Position numbers and translations under genes: made by a program. Positions 31,401-43,200 of a DNA stretch of 64,000 bases are shown here, piece by piece; within the stretch, counting starts at the first letter, position 1; every line of letters begins with the position of its first letter. Source of the DNA: Acanthamoeba lenticulata (taxonomy: Eukaryota; Discosea; Longamoebia; Acanthamoebidae); NCBI GenBank assembly GCA_002179805.1, contig NAVB01000033.1, positions 62,001 through 126,000 of the forward strand, in the 5' to 3' direction. The notes beneath the pieces are model-generated. The model ran no database searches and was not told the origin of the DNA. It was given only the letters and a program-made list of their open reading frames with translations.

Positions 31401-32237
31401 CTCCTGGTCTCTGGCTGTCCCGGCTTGCTCACGCTCGGCCTTGAGGGCGGACTGAAGCTCCTCCAGCTGGCGGTCCTTGGTGGCCACCTGCTCGCGCATA
31501 GTCTCCACTGCGGCTTGCAGCTCGCTCAGCTCCTGCTCCTTGGTCGCGGCGTGCTCGCGCTCAGCCTCCAGGGCCGCTTGCAGCTCGCTCAGCTGCTGGT
31601 CCTTGCCCGCTGCAGCAGTGGCCTGCTCGCGCTGGGCATCGAGGCTCTGCTGGAGGTCGGCCAGTTGCTGGTCCTTGGCAGCCACCTGCTCGCGCTCGGC
31701 TTCGACAGCCGCCCGCAGCTTCATCACTTCGTCAGCTGCGGCCCGGTGCAGGGCCTCGTCCTTGCGTAGGGCCTCTTCGAGTTGTTTTTTGTCCTGCTCG
31801 GCCTTGGCCTTGACTTCCTGGAGTTGCCTGTGCACCTTCTCGGCGTTGCGGTTGACGTTGCGTAGCTCTTCGTCTTTGGCGGCGTTGGTCTTCTTGAGCT
31901 GGTCGATGGCGGCCTGCAGTTCCTTCTCCTTCTTGGCATTGCCCTTGGCCTTTTCGATGGCCTCACGTGCCGCCTTGGCCTCATCTTTGTGCTGCTTTTT
32001 CAATTCCTTGATGTTCTGCTTGGCCGCGTCGAGCTCTTCTTGCTTGTTTTTGATCTGCTCAAGCAGCTCGCCTCTGTCGCTGGTCAATTGGTTGACTTGC
32101 TTGTGTAAAGCTGCCAATTCATCGAGTAATTTGGTGTCTGGCTTGGCGTTGAGCCTCTTGCGGATGAAGACGAAGCCAACGATGTTGGCCAAGAAGGAGA
32201 CAGTAAACAACACCGCTTCCATTGCCTGACTCAGCAT
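25426..32237 (-). CDS. Membrane-anchored giant coiled-coil / SH3 / DH-PH RhoGEF
   Basis: Model: complement(join(25426..25879, 25962..26044, 26138..26248, 26351..26404, 26531..26626, 26702..26806, 26923..26988, 27136..27347, 27440..27572, 27648..32237)), 1,967 residues. Order: an N-terminal membrane helix (VLFTVSFLANIVGFVFI, about residues 9-25), roughly 1,250 residues of coiled coil made of repeated DxQLSELQAALEAEREQ-like units, an SH3 domain near 1,365-1,430 (ELAFARGDAIEIV, FFPQAFVLPP), a DH domain from about 1,575 (ELVETERTYVFQLGLL, ILTDLLIVPIQRIPRY), and a PH domain (RFCFLFNDLMLV, EEKMEWMRDITNAM) with a Ser-rich tail. DH-PH modules activate Rho-family GTPases on membranes. The last intron uses a GC donor. 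The first exon is a single 4.6-kb block. Splitting into two genes is unlikely because exon 2 continues the frame. Confidence 0.85.
25880..25961 (-). other. Probable GC-AG intron in the RhoGEF gene
   Basis: On the minus strand GCAAG|GCACGT begins an 82-base intron ending GGGCAG. Splicing joins NDKKPRA to RFCFLFNDLMLV in the PH domain in the right phase. The GT choices nearby give the wrong phase. The donor hexamer GCACGT is the same as in the rhomboid gene. Confidence 0.7.
28900..31740 (-). repeat. Degenerate tandem repeats coding coiled coil
   Basis: This block of the RhoGEF first exon is built from diverged repeats of about 60 or more bases. They encode units such as KDQQLSELQAALEAEREQ, with some stretches nearly identical (30001-30150 against 31546-31700). 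The repeats keep heptad spacing. They also produce long GC-rich open frames on the opposite strand, which are shadows. Confidence 0.75.
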
Positions 32238-32874
32238 GATCAACTTACGAATTGCTGCCCGACGTTGACTATGATGACGACGATTATGGAGAGGAGGAAG
32301 GGGGAAGCTGGGCTGAGCCGCAGGCGGTTGTGATGCTCGTGCTGACCCCTCTGACGAGCAAGTTGGAGGCGAAGGAAGTGGATGAAGGGGAGAAAATGGT
32401 CGTCCAAGCAAGAGGGAGATGAATCGATCCAAGAAGATGCTCGCCCTGCGCAGAGATAGCGCCAGTGCCAAGACCTCTCAGACTTGCCCGGCGCAGCGTC
32501 CTCTCTCCTGGTGACGCGGCGGTCGTCAGGCAGGAAAGGACAAAGCGCTTGTGTGGCAATAATGTTTCAACCCTGAGCAATGAGTTGGAGTTCGTTTGTT
32601 TCGTTGCTTCGTCTGCCGCCACAGGTCACCCAGAAAACTTTGATTTTCGGTTGGGCCGTTGAAAAGGTCAGGATGTTGGCGCCACCCTCTGTCTCTTGAC
32701 CATCGTCATCAACGCAAGCAGAGACATTGCTCCCATATTCAAATAGATACTGTGTGATCTGATTCCTCCCGGCAGACCAGTTGGGAACTGGTGGGCTTTG
32801 CACGCCTCCAGCTCCAGCCAAGCAACGAGTACTTGGCCCAGGCCAGCCCAGGATCTTCAAACCTGCTGCCTGCA
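32238..32874. other. Divergent intergenic region
   Basis: This 637-base gap separates the starts of the RhoGEF gene (minus) and the large unknown gene (plus). Frames that cross it have no family resemblance. It may include 5' untranslated exons for either gene. Confidence 0.35.
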
Positions 32875-35800
32875 ATGGCAGCAAGAAGTGACCCGAAACG
32901 ACACGAGGCTACATGCCTCAGCATGTCGCGTTTGGCGCCAGTCTTTCAGTTTAATTTTTCTGCCCGTGTCGGGCAAAGCGAACCCGCGCGTTGCTGGCGA
33001 CACAGAAAAGAGAAGAGGAAGCAGGTACTCTGCCACTCTGCAGCTTACACTGTACAATTTGCTTGCTCAGCACCCCATGAGTAGCTTTTATAGCAAACCA
33101 ACCACGAAGATAGGTGCCACTTTCCATCCTTTGTTGGTTTTTAATATCTTTGGATTTATTGCTTAAGGGCGGTGTAGAGCAGTGGGTTTGGCAGGTGCTC
33201 AAGGGCGAAGGTTCGCATTTCAACCAAGCCACAGCTCATGCATTCATCCTCTTCAAGCTCGCCAAAGACGACCGCATCGTCGGCGGCCTTGCCGAGGTGC
33301 TGAGTCGACACATCGTGGCCGTACTGCACCAGCAGGTTAGGGCTCTCGCTTGCTTACACGCAAGCTTCATTACTCACGCTGACCTTGTTGCGCACAACAG
33401 CTCCAGGAGAACGCTGAGGAGCGCACGGAAGAGCTTGCTGCGGGAGAGAGGCGGTTGGCGGACTTGCTTGCCTTCTGCTCCTTCTCCTCCTCTTGTTCGG
33501 GTTCCTTGGCAAGCGTGTTTTCTTCGCGATACGACATTGAAACAACCCTACTCGTAGAGCAAGCCTGCGCGCTCGTTGTATGAGTTTCCCTCTTGCTGGC
33601 AGATGTTTTGGCCCAGAGCTCAAACGCCCATCGGCATGCACACACACGCAGGCTAGCGAAAAGGCTCTGCCCGAAGTCAAGGTGGCTCTGCTGGAGCGAT
33701 TCCCAACGACGATCTCGCTACTCGGAGAGGCGCCACTGTCCCTCCTGGCGCGCGAAGTCAACGACAAGACGCGTGCATGCATGGTCTTCCGATTCGGCCT
33801 CGAGCTCCTGTGCGTACAGCCAGCCTCCAGTGTAGAGTACTCCTTTGCGCTGACCCGACCACTCCCGCCACGACCAGGCACGGCGTCGACGGATATGAAA
33901 GTCAAGGCGATGATGAAGACGAGGCGCGAAGACGGAAGAATGGATTGCGCCAGTTTTTGAACGAGGCCTTTGAGGGGACGCTGTTTGCCGAAGCGGGCGT
34001 GCTCACCAAGACGGCGCTGTCGGTCATGGCCCTGGAGCACTTGGATGAACCACCGGACGTGGCCATTGAGCACGCGTTCGCGGTGTTGCTCGAAGCAGAC
34101 AGGCTCTTGCCCGCTTCTTGGTCCGCTTTCCCCGGAGGCGATTCGCTCTGGCCGCACAACGACGTCGGCCTCAAGGAACTGCCCCTCACCACGCTGGTGC
34201 CCTCCGAGACGCTCCACCAACTCGGACAACAGCTCAGGACGGCCGTCACACAGCGCGAGACAGCCAACACTTCCGCCTTTTTGAGCATCATCGGGAATGC
34301 TTCACTGCAGGACGAGGAGGAGAAGGAGCGCGACACTCCGGCTGCCTCCTCCAAGCGCCCAGCAGAGGAGCCCGTACTCCGTCGGCGCGACTGCCACAAT
34401 AGCTTCCTCAGGGTACGATCCCAGCCCAGCCCAGCGCTAGGGCCCATGCAAACCACGCATGACTCACGCACGTTCTCACGTCGCGTCCGTCATCAGATAC
34501 TCGTCCTTGTGTGCCGGCACAGGACAGACGAATGGACTTACCGACACCTGCTTCCGCGCGTGATGGACCGCATCCTCGCGCTGGAAGAGTCGTCGGCTCA
34601 AAATCCACTCAAACTACAACATCAACAACAACGACAGCCCCAACGGCCGTTGTCCGGACTGGTTCACTTCTTGCTGTGGTTCCTCGAGCGTCTGCCCCTC
34701 TCGGATGACGAGGACGTGGTCGAGCCCGCCGTGATGGAGCACCTGCGGCAGCTCGCCCGCGAGCCCGGGTTCGACCCGGTGTGGGAGTTCCTCGCGCTGC
34801 ACCGCTCCTGGTGGGTTCGACAAGTCGACAACAATGTGGCGATCGATTCTCGCCAGGCTCTGCTCGACGTCCTCGACCACCTGGGCAAGCCTGCGCCTTT
34901 TGCGTGCGACGCGCCAGACTTTACAGGCATCGAGGACGACGAGGAGCTCCACTCAGATCCCGACTTGGGTGCGCGGCTGATGCGTTACAACGGTGCCGTG
35001 ACCGATGCCCTTTTCTCACACGTGCTCTGCACTGCAGGCCCGATGGTGGAGACATGGATTCGTGACCTGGTCTCGCCCAAGGCACGCACTCGCCGCTTCG
35101 CCCTTGGTGAGCTCAAAGCGATGCTGTTTGATGCGAGCATTTGTACGCGGTCAGTCATGATGCTCTCCACGTAGCAAGTTGATGGTGCTGATGATGACGA
35201 AAATGATGTTGGTTATGATGGTGGGCGAGGACAGCCACGCGCAGCCGAGCGCTGCCGGCAGCGTCCAAGTGGGTCGTTCGGCTGCTCGACCATCCATCCG
35301 TGTCGGACAAGCTCGAGCTCTTGGAGGTGCCGCTCCCGTCCCCAATATTTCCGTCCATTCGCCCGTGGTATCGACTGACGCCGGTGGGGTTGGCACCGAC
35401 GGTAGGCCGTGCTGGGCGTGCTTCTGCCGCCACGGGCGGCTGCAGTCCTGCGGGAGCCGTTGGTCCATCAGTTTCCATCGGCGACCAGCAGCACCAGCGG
35501 CGGCGGCAACGGAGGCGTTGGCAGCGAGTGGATGGACGACACCCTCTTCGACACGGTGGTGCCGGAGCTGCTGCGGGCAGCCAACAGGCCCGGTTCGCTC
35601 ATGGCCCAGGTGTGGAGGGCGGAGGGAAAGCAGCACGAGGCCCTGAGGCTGCGCACCGTCCTCTGTCTCGCCGTACGCAATATTGCCTTCTGGCCGACTT
35701 CTGGCTCAACGTCTATCTCAACGTCGTTGTCTTACCCATCCGTATGAATGAATGAATGGATGCCAACACGCGACAGGCCTACCCGAGCCGGTGGCAAGTG

Positions 35801-37157
35801 AGCATGCCCGCCCTGTTCGGCCTGGTCAACGACCACACGCAACCGCTCCGCGTGCGTTCGGCCGCCCTTGCGGCGCTCTCCTTGATCGCCCCACTCGAGA
35901 CGGAGGACAGCATCGAATGGGCCGCCCGTCGCGGTCGGCCAGTGCCCGAGGTCACGCAGGAGCTGGGCGCGCTGCTCCGGTCTCTTCTGCCACTTCCGCC
36001 AAAAGGTTCGTCTTTTCGAATTTTTTTTTTTTTTTAGAATTGTTATCAATTATTTTGCTCGTTCCAGGCGAGTTGATGTCGTTGAAGGAAGCGACGCTAC
36101 GGTCCCTCGCGCGCCGTCTCCAAGCCGAGCAACGCGGCCTCGCCACGGCAGCTGAAATGCCGACAACGACGACAACGACGACGACGTCGTTGGCCGACGA
36201 GCTCAGGCGTTTGCCCGAGGAGCTGCAGCATCAAGTGTCCTTCCGGTCCAGCTTCCGCATGCAGGTTTGTTTGGCACATCACTCCACTACACGAGGCCAG
36301 ATGCCTCCCACATGTGGGAGCACGGACGTGACGACTCACTTTTCAACAACAACAACCACACAGCGGACCGCAGTTCACAGCATCTTCCGACTGCTGTCTG
36401 GGAACCCGCCGTGGCAAATGGCGTCGTGGATCGAGCGTTGCATGCCCGGTGCCGTGCAGGTGCTGGGCGAGGCTCTCTTGAACCCGCCCGACGCTGACGA
36501 CGTGTCGCCGCTGGAGAAGCCTCAGCTCGACCTTCACTACCTCAGCAACGCCCTGACGTCCAGCAGCGAAGAATGCTGCAGCATCGCCAGGTCATTTGTG
36601 GCACAACTCATGGAATTGCTGAAACAGCACCGAAGCTTGCGTACGATCGTCATAACCATCATCATCAATATCGTGTGTGATGATGATGATGAACACTCGG
36701 CTGCGTGACTGACGACGGCACACAGTTCCCGACAGGGCCTGTCAGGTTGCCGTGACGTTTGCAAGTCTCTGTAATCAGGATCAGTGGCCCAAGAAGAGCG
36801 GCACGGTCAAGTACATCATCACCGAAGCCAGGTGAGTGAACAGCAAACAAGCCCTCCAGGAGAGGATGTGTTAATTCTTTCTTTTCTATTTACATTTTCT
36901 TTTTCTTTTTTTAAACACACAGGCAGATGGGCTGGTGGCTGACTGACCGACACGCAGACCTTTTTCGGGACTTGGTTGCGCAGTTGCTCGGCGAAGAAGA
37001 GCAATCTTCCCTGGAATGGATCACACGCGAAGGCCTCACCAAGGCCTTGGCCGACCTGCAGCCCGATGTGGCTGTCTATGGCCCTCCTTCCGACTGGCCA
37101 CTTGCGGATGACCTCTTCTTTGGCGACTTCGACTTTGAAGTCTTAGACCGAAATTAA
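32875..37157 (+). CDS. Large helical (HEAT-like) protein of unknown function
   Basis: Model: join(32875..33024, 33195..33335, 33401..33577, 33652..33836, 33878..34412, 34497..35142, 35262..35326, 35406..35672, 35777..36005, 36068..36264, 36364..36640, 36726..36831, 36923..37157), 1,069 residues, all phases consistent. Most of it is predicted helical, with segments such as VRSAALAALSLIAPLE and LLRSLLPLPPK that look like HEAT/ARM-type repeats. It ends acidic and aromatic (DDLFFGDFDFEVLDRN). I do not recognise the family. The first exon (MAARSDPKRHEA...) is the weakest part, supported only by a good donor and the right phase. A scaffold role, for example in DNA repair or kinase assembly, would be speculation. 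Confidence 0.6.
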
Positions 37158-37256
37158 ATTATATTGTTTAATGTGGCCAAGAATACTCTAACTTTTTCGA
37201 AGTAGTACCACAACGAAGAGGAGACATGTACAAGGTGAGCCACAAGCCAAGCGCGC

Positions 37257-39744
37257 TCACGACTGCGAGTGCGAGCGAAGAGTCATCACCTCGCCGCTCT
37301 TGTCAGCCAGCAGGTGCGAGATGAAGATTTCGGCCGACTCGGGGCTCATCTCCCGGTCCCCGGGCAGGCCGCCCACGCTGGCCGTCGCTGTTCCATTGGG
37401 TGCTTCGTTCCTCTGCCCGCCGGCGAGCGGAGCAGGCGGCGGCGACGACGACGCTGTGTTGAGCATGCTCGCCGGCGGCGTCAGCATCGGCGTCGGCGTC
37501 GGCATCGTCATCGGTGTCGGCGTCGGCGCCGGCGCCGCTGTGTGGTGCCCCATGGGGAAGGGTGCATAGGGCGGTGGGTTGTATGGGTGGTGATGGTGGT
37601 GGTGAAGGTTCTGTAGCGGCGGCAGCGGCGTGGGCTCGGCCTGCGGCGGCAGGTGCGGCTGGCGGTAAAAGGCGCCCGGTAGGAAGGCCGACGTCTGGTT
37701 TGCCGAGGACGACGACGAGGAGGAAGAGGACGAGGACGACACCGGAGACTGGTGCATCAAGTGTCGATTATGAGGACTGTACGGCGGCAACGAGGCGCCG
37801 CCGGTCAGGCTGGCGTAGTGCGCCGGCGGCGCCATGAACGTCGAGGCCGCGGCCGGCGAGGTCGACTGCTGCTGGGCCGAAGCCGACTGCTGCGGCTGCG
37901 GCTGCGGCTGCTGAGACGGGGGCTGGCCCAGCAGGAGAGCGGCCGCCGCGGCGCCTGTGGACCGCGGGTGGATCGGCAGCTCGCTGCAGGCTTCGAACGG
38001 GGACGGCCCGGGCGCCGGGTGGATCGGCAGCTCGCTGCAGGCCTCGAACGGCGATGGCCCGGGCGGCCGCGGCGAGTAGCCGTGCAGGCCACCGCCGACG
38101 GTCGGCGGCGGCAGGCGGCGGCTCAGCAGCACCATCGTAGTCTCGTCCTCGGCGCCCGACTCGCGCTTGGACTCGGGCAACGACGACGAGGAAGAAGACG
38201 ACGAGGATGACGACGATGACGATGCGCCGTCCTCTGGCTTGGGCTCGGCCTTGATGCCGGTGCTCGACAGCAGGTCGGGCATCGTCGTGGACGAGGCCGG
38301 CCGGTAGGAGAAGAACATCTCGGCCGACGACGACATGAGCGACGCCGCCGGGCTCGCGTCGTCCTTGCCCAGCTGATCCAGGACCTCGTGGTCGTGGTGG
38401 TTGTTCTTGCTGCCGTTGGCGCGCTTGTCTTCACCGTTGTCATTGTCGTCGTCATCGTCGTGGCGCCGCCGGGTGGCCGGGCCAAAGGGCAGCGGGCTAG
38501 CCTCGAGGCGGCTGCTGGACGACATCCGGAGGATGGCCGACACGTTGAGGAGGCACGACGCCGTCAGGTCGTCCGACACGTCGCCCGGGCCCAGGCCCAG
38601 GCTGGCCGGGAGCAAGTGCGCCGCCGCTGCGGGCGCCTGCTCGCTCGGGCTGTCGTGGTGGTGATGGTGCGCAGGCGAGTTGGGCTCCTTCGAGGACGAC
38701 CCCGACGAGGCCGAGGAGTCGGGCGAGGACGGGGCCGAGGGCGAGGACGAGGAAGATGAGGAGGCATCATCGCTGCCGTTGTCGCCATGCTGGGGCCCAG
38801 GGGCAGAGGTCTGGGGCCACAGGACCGGGCGCGGTATGGTAGCCCCGCCCATGACGCGGGGGGCATCGTCCCCAAACCGGTGCTGTGGCTGGTATTGTTG
38901 TAGTGGTTGTTGTTGTTGTTGGTAATGTTGCTGGTGATGTGGTTGATGTGGTTGGTGGTGAAGGGGATGTTGTTGGTGCTGATGTAGAAAAGAGTTGTAG
39001 TGCGGTGGCGGATAAGTGTAGCGCCCGAGCCCCTCCTCGCCCCTCTGCCTCTTGATTCCTGTTCGAATGTCTCCCTCTCCATTTCCCCTCTCTTCCCTTC
39101 CATGTTGTTCTTCTTCATCTTCATCATCTTCATCGTGGATTTCGAGTCGGCCACTACGCGTTCGCTTATTGGATTTGTTGGCTGGGTTCGGGCTAGGGCT
39201 GTGGCGCCCCATTTGGGGGCTGTACTCGAAGCCTGTAGAGGGCAAGCCTGGCGAGGTATGGGCGGCGGAGCGCGTGGGCGGTGGCGTGTTCAAGGCAGGT
39301 GACGAAGAAGCAGAAGCCGACGCCGACGCCGCCGCTTGGTCGAGCAGAGCCGAGCGCAGGGTGGACTCGGGCCGGTGGGCCACATCACAATAGTGCCACT
39401 TCTTTGCCTTGACGCGTCGTACTAATCGACGGACCTGCACAGACGGGAAGACGGTCTTGAAGATCTTGCCAAAAGTCGCATCGTTGGTGTGCTGGTAGCC
39501 GTTGGCCTGACAGAAGGCGACATAGTCGTCATAGATGTCCCGCTTGGCCACACAACCGCCCTTCTTGGCCTCAAAGTTTGCCTCGATCCTGCACCGGCCA
39601 CCCAGCCAGTTCAGGCGCCAATTTTGGCTGTGCCGCCACGAATAAAAAGCGAAGAGAGCAGTAAAATGAAAAGCGGAGAAGAGGGGGGGACTGCGAGGCG
39701 TACCACTCCTTCACCTTGGGCAGAGCGTCCGCGCGTTTGATCAT
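37257..39744 (-). CDS. RFX-type DNA-binding protein (paralogue 3, short form)
   Basis: Model: complement(join(37257..39588, 39704..39744)), 790 residues. Exon 1 codes MIKRADALPKVKEW, with the final Trp split TG|G by a 115-base intron, the same position and phase as in the two other RFX genes here. Exon 2 opens IEANFEAKKGGCVAKRDIYD and continues with the winged helix DATFGKIFKTVFPSVQVRRL and KKWHYCDVAH. The remaining 690 residues are low complexity: His/Gln/Pro tracts, Ser and Asp runs, and a 17-residue tandem duplication. The helical C-terminal domain of the other two paralogues is not visible. It is divergent from the plus-strand paralogue, with 502 bases between the starts. Confidence 0.85.
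37966..38067 (-). repeat. 51-base tandem duplication inside RFX paralogue 3
   Basis: Two adjacent 51-base units, 37966-38016 and 38017-38067, differ at only a few bases. They encode PGPSPFEACSELPIHP twice in a row. The frame is kept, so the protein gains one extra 17-residue unit. The near identity points to a recent event. Confidence 0.85.
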
Positions 39745-40246
39745 TTTTTTTCAATGAAGAGGCAAACGAGAAGAAAAGGCAGCCTGACCTCTTTCTTTCG
39801 TTTTACTGAGTGGGCAGAGCTCCTCCTTGTCCTTAGCACCACTCAAGCTCTTGGGCTCGTATTTTTATGTTGGTCCCAATTCTGATTGGGAAGCTCATTG
39901 GCTCGTGCAATATATTACGTCCTAGCAGCTGCAGCCTTTGTGCAGCTACTTCCGCCACTAGGCCAATTGATGACGTCAGCAACTGGAGCGATTATTTCCA
40001 TCTATGCTGATTGCTCATGTCTCGCATACCGCCGACGGTGTAGCGCAGATATGTCAATCATCCCGGAATTTTATTACCTCTTCGGTGCGTTCCTGGATTT
40101 ACAGCGCGGCTCCTGGGCGCAGTTGGTTCGCACGTGCAGGTCCCTCCGGCGGAGGCACCGAGCGCTGCCGAGGCGACTTACGTCTTTGCTCTTTCTTTTT
40201 CCCCACACCCCAAAGGAACCCAAGAGGGCCTTCCGCCACAAAGAAG
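39745..40246. promoter_or_regulatory. Divergent promoter region of two RFX-type genes, with a CRE-like site
   Basis: The two RFX paralogues start back to back across these 502 bases. The palindrome TGACGTCA, a CRE/ATF-type site, lies near 39971-39978 inside TTGATGACGTCAGCAAC. No open frame of note is present. Shared regulation is an inference from layout. Confidence 0.45.
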
Positions 40247-43200
40247 ATGGATTCTTCCACCTCACTGGAGGGAAACAACACCTCTGATGCTGCCCTAGCG
40301 AGTGGCAGCAGTGCGGCCATCATTTTGTCCAGCCGAGAGGAAGCCGTGCCTCACGTCGTTGCTTGGTACATACAAAACGCTCCCTCCCAGCATCCCTCTT
40401 GCCCCACCCTGTGCTCCCCTTGTGTGGTTCTTCTTCTTTCTCTGTTGGCTTCCTCTCGTGGCACTTCCCGCCAACCACCATCGCCCTACATTTGGTTGGC
40501 TTTCTTTTCGTGCTGCGGAACTCGTGTGTGGTGGTTGCGTGGAGCGGACACAACCGTTCCGCCGGCGATTGGCTGTGACGCTCACGCACGTACGTGCGCG
40601 CAGGCTCTCCCGCACGTACAGCGAGAAGGAGGGAGCTACGCTGCTCAAGAAGCACGTCTACCAGGCCTACGTTGATTTCTGCAGCCAAAATAACTTTGAG
40701 TGCACCAATGCCGCCTCGTTTGGCAAGGTCCGTCTCACCATTGGTGCATGTGTGTGGGAAGAACCAAAGCACCACCATCGGGCCTTTTTTTCACCTGGTG
40801 TCGCGGTGTGTGAAGATCTTCAAGCGGGTTTTTCCGCGCGTGCAGATGGCTCGGCTCGTCGTGGACAAGGGCAGGAAGGGCTGGCACTACAGTGGTCTCG
40901 TCTTGAAGGCTGACGACGTTGAGGGCGAGTCGACTTCGCCACATGCGGCCGGCACGCATCGACGGCAGCTCCGCTACCCGCGCCAGCCGCACGACGACAG
41001 CACCGCTCCGCGCTCCGCCCACGAATTGGCCGTGGCCGCGGCGGCCATGGCAGCCGCTGCGGCGGCGACGGCGCAGTTGGAGGCCGAGGTCGGCCTGCAG
41101 GAACAGCCGGGCGGTGGCCACCAACGGCGTCGGGCACCGTCTCCCACCACCGCGCCCTTTGCCGCGGGTGCGCCCGCGCCACTCGCCTACCCACCGCTGC
41201 ACGCCTTTCAGGCGTGGTCCGCCACTGGGCCGAGAATGCCGACCTCGGCGGCGGCCCAGTTCCCGGCGGTCTTCCCGCCGCACGTCTCGCCGCACCCTTC
41301 GACGTCGCCCTTTCCGCCGTCATCGTCGTCGTTCGCGCCGGCGGCCTTTGCGAGCCACGCTACCGCCACAGAGTCGACCACCAGCACGGCCACGGCGTCG
41401 ACAGGGAAGCGCAAGCGCGGGAACGACGCTCATCACGGTTATGACCATCACCATCACCGCCATCATCACAACAGCCACCAGGATCGCAGTGGCTACGCGG
41501 CCACGGGCTCGCCATCGTCCTACAGCGACGGCTCGGACGACAACGACGCATATGTGCCGCTCAGCGCCGACATCAAACGACCAAAGGCTACCGTTTGGAA
41601 ACTGGACTCGGACGCAAGCTCGCCCTCGTCGTCCTCGTCACCTCGGTCCTCATCTTCGTCGTTGTTTGACGACGCCTCGTCCTTGTCCTCGACCGCCCAC
41701 CTAGCTGCGGGCGGCGGGCAGGAGCGCAGCCACCATGAGGCCGCCACCCCCACCAACGCGTCGTTGCACCGCATGTGGGGCTCTGGCGCGCACCTGTCCC
41801 TCATCGAGACGCTCCACCAGTACTGCCGCGTCTTCCGCGTCGAGTCCTGGGCCGCCTTCCCGATCAACCCGGCGTGCCTCAAAGTCAGCAACCTGCAGTA
41901 CCTTGTGTCGACCGACGACGGCGCTCAGGAGCGCAGCACGCTCGCGCTCTGTACATACTTTGCGCTCACCTGCGGTACGCTCGACCATACATTTTCAACA
42001 CCTACGTGCTTTCGTCATCACCCTCATCATCTTCATCATCATTGATCTTGTTGTTGTGGCCCGCAGGGAGCATGGTGGTGGGCAACCTGCAGCGCTCGCG
42101 CGAGTTCTGGCGGCGGACGCGGGAGCTGTTGGGCGACCTGTTCGACTCGAACGAATACGACGTGGCTTGCGTGCTGCGCTACGGCTCGCACGTCCTGCGG
42201 GTGCTGGGCGAGGGCGAGGACCGGGCGGCCAAGGGCCTGTACTACCTGACCGTGAGCAAGCAGATCTGCGAGCGCATTGGGGCCGTCAACGATGAAAACT
42301 ACGAGCTGACCCTCAAGCACATGGGCGCCTACTACCAGGTGCCTGGGGTCGACGACGCCGACGCTGCGCAGGCCGCGGCGCAGCAGCCGCGGTGGAACAA
42401 GAGATGGAAGGAAGGCAAGAACTACGTCACCCAGTACAAGTACGGCCGCATCACCGAAGTCATCAAGGACTTCATGATGGGTTGCATCAAGGGCATTATT
42501 TCGGCCACCTGCGGTGATCACCAGCCCCTAGGCATGCCGCCCCTCCCTCTCACCACCTTCCCTACTCGCGCTGCCTTGCTGACGTCAGCAATGTGTCGAC
42601 ACAAACAACGCGCTACACAGACAAGGAAAAGATGCTGAGGGAAGAGCTGGTGAAGCTGCAGCGGCTGGAGGAGGCCACCAGCCGGGCCGAGGCCCATTAC
42701 AGCCAGGCACCGCGCCAGCTGTTGCAGATCATCCGCGTCTTTGTGTTTTTCTTCCGCGCCGTGGCCCTGCGCCAAGTCGGCACCCCGCACGAGTCGCACC
42801 ACAGCAACGTCGTGCTCTTGGACCAGCTCACCCGCCAGCTGCACATGTCGTCCTTCTTCATCTGCTGGGCCGAGCTGTCTTTCATGCCCCTCTTCATTCG
42901 CGAGCTCTCGCTCATCCTATGCGCACTACTCGACGCCGGCCAGCTGCCCCTCGTCCAAGCGCTCTTCCACACGCTGGAGCCGCTCACGCGCGAGCTCCCG
43001 TGGATGCGCACCAGCTTCGACCAGCTCCGGACGGTGGTCAACGGCTACTTTACCGTGCGTGGCCTCGCACCGCCGCCCGGCCTCACATCGCCCTACTTGC
43101 CTTTACCCACGACCCTGCCGCCCTCCGACCCGTCCTCTACCCTCACCTACCTTCCACTTTCGTCCTCTTCACTCTCTTCCTCCTCTCCTCCTTCTTCTTT

